Of a DNA stretch of 8,638 nt, positions 6,733-8,638 are shown in pieces. Position 1 is the first letter of the stretch, and each line of letters begins with the position of its first letter. Source of the stretch: Candidatus Magasanikiibacteriota bacterium (GTDB lineage: Bacteria > Patescibacteriota > Patescibacteriia > Magasanikbacterales > GWA2-37-8); assembly GCA_903858555.1 (NCBI GenBank), contig CAIOJG010000012.1, forward strand, positions 1 through 8,638, in the 5' to 3' direction. The translations under genes and the position numbers were made by a program. Under the pieces are notes generated by a model, which made no database searches, was not told the origin of the DNA, and saw only the letters and a list, made by a program, of their open reading frames with translations.

Positions 6733-6765
6733 AAAAAAAAATCTGTGGATAACTTTTTAAGTTAT
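6733..6765 (-). terminator. Possible weak terminator after the sortase gene
   Basis: ATAACTT/AAGTTAT, seven pairs at 6749-6755 with 6759-6765 and a three-base loop, containing the sortase stop codon. A nine-base T run on the minus strand starts seven bases after the stem. The AT-rich stem and the gap make it weak; partial read-through into the surface protein gene is plausible. Confidence 0.35.
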
Positions 6766-7394
6766 TGTTTGTCTGCGAACACCACCAATCGTCTAGAGTA
6801 ATTTTTTGAATCCTTGTCCCAGTCCCCTTCGCAAGTAATCAAATTGAGATGAGATTTTTCATCTTTTAGAGTAAAGACTCTGACCGCATCCGCAGTTGGA
6901 TCATAACGACGTTTTTCTCGTACCACAAAAGTGGTAACTACCCCTTTCTCATCTTCCACATAAATCTCATCGCCAATACTTAATTTATACAAATTATCAA
7001 ACACCGATGGTTTGGATTTTTTCCAACCATAGTGTCCGTCCATCACCGCACTGCCAATTGCTCCCGGAATTTGACCAAGTTTAAACCAAGCCACATTATC
7101 CTGATTTTTTGGTGTATCTACTGCTCCGCTAGCAGTAAGCCCAACCTGCTCAACAGCGGCATCCACACTAATGGCTGGAATTTTTAAACGGATAGGCAAA
7201 CCGGTATTTGGCTGTTCTTGTTCTGGAAATATTGCCAACGTTGTAGTGGTCGGCAAAGAAACAATCGGCACAGGCGCGGCAATTGGCGAACTATGATTTA
7301 ACTTTGTAAGAGAAAAAAATAATCCTACGGAAATAAAAAATTCTGTCAAAATAATTACGGACCACACTTTTTTTGAAAAAATTTTAAATTGCAT
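6762..7394 (-). CDS. Sortase, class E/F-like transpeptidase
   Basis: Sortases cut an LPxTG-type signal and join the protein to a cell-envelope acceptor; they act outside the membrane. The protein has 210 residues, with a membrane segment at about 12-30 (SVIILTEFFISVGLFFSLT), a proline- and threonine-rich linker and a sortase barrel from about 66. The catalytic residues are His121 (VMDGHYGW), Cys188 (LITCEG) and an arginine, Arg201 or Arg202, in NYSRRLVVFA. The start of the barrel, LPIRLKIPAISVDAAVEQVG, and the short form fit the class E/F group rather than class A. The LPSTG protein directly downstream is the likely substrate. The promoter TTGTTT-17-TATACT (7444-7416) begins inside the T tract of the neighbouring hairpin terminator. 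No Shine-Dalgarno site is seen. Confidence 0.95.
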   Translation of the reverse strand: MQFKIFSKKVWSVIILTEFFISVGLFFSLTKLNHSSPIAAPVPIVSLPTTTTLAIFPEQEQPNTGLPIRLKIPAISVDAAVEQVGLTASGAVDTPKNQDNVAWFKLGQIPGAIGSAVMDGHYGWKKSKPSVFDNLYKLSIGDEIYVEDEKGVVTTFVVREKRRYDPTADAVRVFTLKDEKSHLNLITCEGDWDKDSKNYSRRLVVFADKQ

Positions 7395-7415
7395 AATTAT
7401 TTTTAGATTGTGTCT

Positions 7416-7444
7416 AGTATACTATCAATTTGTTTTTTAAACAA
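7416..7444 (-). promoter_or_regulatory. Promoter of the sortase gene
   Basis: On the minus strand TTGTTT (7444-7439) and TATACT (7421-7416) are 17 bases apart. The start would be near 7409, leaving a leader of about 15 bases. The -35 element overlaps the end of the upstream terminator's T tract. Confidence 0.6.
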
Positions 7445-7503
7445 AAAACCGCCTGCCTGCTTTATCTCCAAAATTTAGAAACAAAGCAGGTTAGCAGGCA
7501 GTT
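7443..7503 (-). terminator. Bulged hairpin terminator, copy 2 of the repeated RNA motif
   Basis: Read on the minus strand: the lower stem is 7503-7495 with 7455-7447 (nine pairs, one G-U). The CTAA bulge is 7494-7491, the upper stem 7490-7483 with 7463-7456, then a G-U pair and TTTC/GAGA, and the loop TAAATTTTG is 7477-7469. Six T follow. The bulge and loop are identical to copy 1 at 300-361, while the stem bases differ in a paired manner. Confidence 0.85.
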
Positions 7504-7509
7504 CTCGGG

Positions 7510-7595
7510 AGAGATACCACGCCTACCAAACACTGCCACACCTGAGGTGTGAAATTGCTTAGAAAGCATTTGCAGACTTATGTCCGCGTATCTCT
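7510..7595 (-). other. Structured RNA region between the small ORF and the terminator
   Basis: AGAGATAC at 7510-7517 pairs with GTATCTCT at 7588-7595 (eight pairs). Inside are two hairpins: CACACC/GGTGTG at 7537-7551 with a three-base loop, and AAAT-GCTT/AAGC-ATTT at 7552-7571 with one bulged base. It would lie in the 3' untranslated part of a minus-strand transcript ending at the terminator 7503-7443. No known RNA family recognised. Confidence 0.45.
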
Positions 7596-7699
7596 ACCAA
7601 CAAAATGTGGTACCCATTCCCCACCCGAACTCAAACTGTCGGGAAATCAGCGGCCCTTTTTCGGCTGAATGGCTGGGCCTTGTTGCCGCGCGCTCAGCC

Positions 7700-7873
7700 T
7701 TACTTGCCGCCGTCGGTCAGCCGCCCGCCGTCCGTCGTGCCGTCGTCGCCCGTCTTCGTCGCGGTCATCGCGTTGTTGCCATGCGCTTGCTCGTCGTGGT
7801 GCGCGCTGGCCGACTTCATCGAGGCGTGATTGCGATTGCCCGGCGGGGAGAAGGTCCGATTCGTCGTCTTCAT
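7700..7873 (-). CDS. Possible small hydrophilic protein in a GC-rich island
   Basis: I do not recognise it. The ATG at 7873 is preceded by GGAG (7883-7880) with a six-base gap, the best Shine-Dalgarno site in the window. The product has 57 residues, rich in Thr, Gly, Asp, Asn, His and Lys, with almost no large hydrophobic residues and no cysteine, membrane segment or domain. It would be disordered. The bases are GC-rich and low in complexity (many GAC and GGC triplets), unlike the surrounding genes. It is followed by about 200 bases of structured sequence and then the bulged hairpin terminator. The plus-strand frame 7580-7894 across the same DNA is arginine- and valine-rich and looks like a shadow. 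The whole island could instead be a long structured RNA with this frame being accidental. Confidence 0.35.
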   Translation of the reverse strand: MKTTNRTFSPPGNRNHASMKSASAHHDEQAHGNNAMTATKTGDDGTTDGGRLTDGGK

Positions 7874-7990
7874 GGTGAACTCCACACTGTGTGAGCGGGA
7901 CGCGAAACTGCGTCCGTAGCTCTAGGATACCCTCGTCTGGAAAACCAGATTTTGGGCCTGTTTGGCTCTTGTCGGCACGCTGCCGATTTT
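7874..7990 (-). other. Hairpin-rich leader of the GC-rich island
   Basis: Three simple hairpins lie in a row: GGACGC/GCGTCC (7898-7915), TCTGG/CCAGA with a four-base loop (7936-7949) and TCGGCA/TGCCGA (7972-7986). The latter two are followed by TTTT on the plus strand, so they could also be weak terminators in that direction. TTGACA on the minus strand at 8028-8023 could be a -35 element for the island, but no good -10 lies at the right distance. Confidence 0.4.
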
Positions 7991-8036
7991 GAGCACCTAA
8001 AAAGTCTACATAATAATAATAGTGTCAAGCAAAAAT

Positions 8037-8065
8037 TTGGAAAAAACCACGACCAGTGCTATCAT
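8037..8065 (+). promoter_or_regulatory. Promoter of greA, extended -10
   Basis: TTGGAA at 8037-8042, 17 bases, then TATCAT at 8060-8065 preceded by TGC (extended -10). Transcription would begin near 8072. A second possible promoter, TTGAGC near 7989 with TAATAA, lies further upstream. Confidence 0.6.
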
Positions 8066-8110
8066 AGGCCCATGCGTGCACCATATCGAAAACCAGGGAT
8101 ATACAGCCAG

Positions 8111-8569
8111 ATGAAACCCGACAACTTTTTGACAGCGGAAAAATTGGTAGAGCTGGAAAAAAAGCTGGAACGACTGAAACTTTCCCAACCGTTTGCGCGG
8201 TCGGAAGTTAGTCGTCTGGCCGAACTTGGCGATTTTTCGGAAAATACGGAATATCAAATGGCCAAATGGAAACTCCGCGGCATCAACGGCGGTATTTTGG
8301 CACTACAAAAACAAATCGACAACGCCATCATTATCGAAAATAATACGGCCTCCGACCAAGTCCGCCTCGGCAGCACCGTCACCGTAGAATTTGATAACAA
8401 AATAAAAACCTACCAAATCCTCGGCGCCTCCGAGACTGACCCTAAAAAAGGAGTAATCTCCCACCTCTCCCCGCTCGGCCAAGCCTTATTAAACAAAAAA
8501 ATCGGTGAAGAGTTCACCGTCACCCTCGCCAATAAGCAAATAAAATATAAAATTTTAGAAATAAAATAA
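8111..8569 (+). CDS. greA: Transcription elongation factor GreA
   Basis: GreA enters the secondary channel of RNA polymerase and stimulates cleavage of backtracked RNA, rescuing stalled complexes. With the ATG at 8111 the protein has 152 residues, near the family length. The N-terminal coiled coil (about 1-75) begins with the usual LT-x-E-x-L segment, and the acidic tip LGDFSENTEY places Asp41 and Glu44 exactly at the numbers of the E. coli catalytic-tip residues, which supports this start. The C-terminal FKBP-like domain (about 80-152) has VRLGSTVTVEF and the family motif ISHLSPLGQALLNKKIGEEF. A possible ribosome site AGGGA (8095-8099) is 11 bases upstream, rather far. Another ATG at 8072 is in frame and coincides with the expected transcription start, but it would add an unusual 13-residue extension. 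No clear terminator follows within the window. Confidence 0.95.
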   Translation: MKPDNFLTAEKLVELEKKLERLKLSQPFARSEVSRLAELGDFSENTEYQMAKWKLRGINGGILALQKQIDNAIIIENNTASDQVRLGSTVTVEFDNKIKTYQILGASETDPKKGVISHLSPLGQALLNKKIGEEFTVTLANKQIKYKILEIK

Positions 8570-8638
8570 AAAGCCCGCGTATTTTTTCAGCATCACGAAG
8601 CTTTTGAAGTAAATTAATAAATTTTGTAGAAAAATGTC

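Noticed and set aside
7580..7894. Plus-strand frames in the GC-rich island
   Set aside because: Several overlapping open frames occur because GC-rich DNA has few stop codons. Their products are arginine-, serine- or valine-rich runs with no start signal.
7952..8110. Longer GreA beginning at 7952
   Set aside because: The extra 53 residues do not look like GreA, lie upstream of the best promoter, and would shift the conserved acidic tip from its usual position.
1..8638. CRISPR array, insertion sequence or phage genes
   Set aside because: No regularly spaced direct repeats, transposase, integrase or phage structural gene was seen.

Overview
The window looks like a piece of a small-genome, AT-rich bacterium of the Patescibacteria (Candidate Phyla Radiation) type, probably a Parcubacteria-like lineage. 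This is inferred from the mixture of genes (a ClpP and a GreA of ordinary type, a large VanW-domain membrane protein, a DUF3494 surface protein with an LPxTG signal next to its own sortase, a membrane-anchored cupin), from short or absent leaders and weak or missing Shine-Dalgarno sites, and from tight packing. The lineage is not proven by the sequence. The LPxTG/sortase pair implies a Gram-positive-like cell surface.

Layout. 1-361: the end of a GC-rich unknown small gene, closed by a distinctive bulged hairpin terminator. 380-1029: promoter and clpP on +. 1038-1153: a 21-bp perfect inverted repeat enclosing two more hairpins. 1216-1529: a near-perfect sigma-70 promoter driving about 275 nt with no reading frame, full of helices and ending in a strong terminator; I read this as an unidentified structured non-coding RNA. 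1528-7394, all on the minus strand, in transcription order: class F/E-like sortase, LPxTG-anchored DUF3494 protein, membrane-anchored cupin, terminator, Hsp20, VanW. 7443-8000: a second GC-rich island, minus strand, with a possible 57-residue protein, a structured 3' region and a second copy of the bulged hairpin terminator. 8037-8569: promoter and greA on +.

How it fits together. The sortase would anchor the DUF3494 protein to the outer envelope, and the cupin gene follows 16 nt after it. Hsp20 and VanW are separated by one nucleotide and are probably co-translated. ClpP and Hsp20 are both protein quality-control factors but lie in separate, convergent units.

The most unusual signals are RNA-like. 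There are two copies of a hairpin with the same CUAA bulge and the same nine-base loop but compensatory changes in the stems, each lying 3' of a GC-rich island. There is also an orphan structured RNA under a consensus promoter, and a three-way-junction palindrome after clpP.
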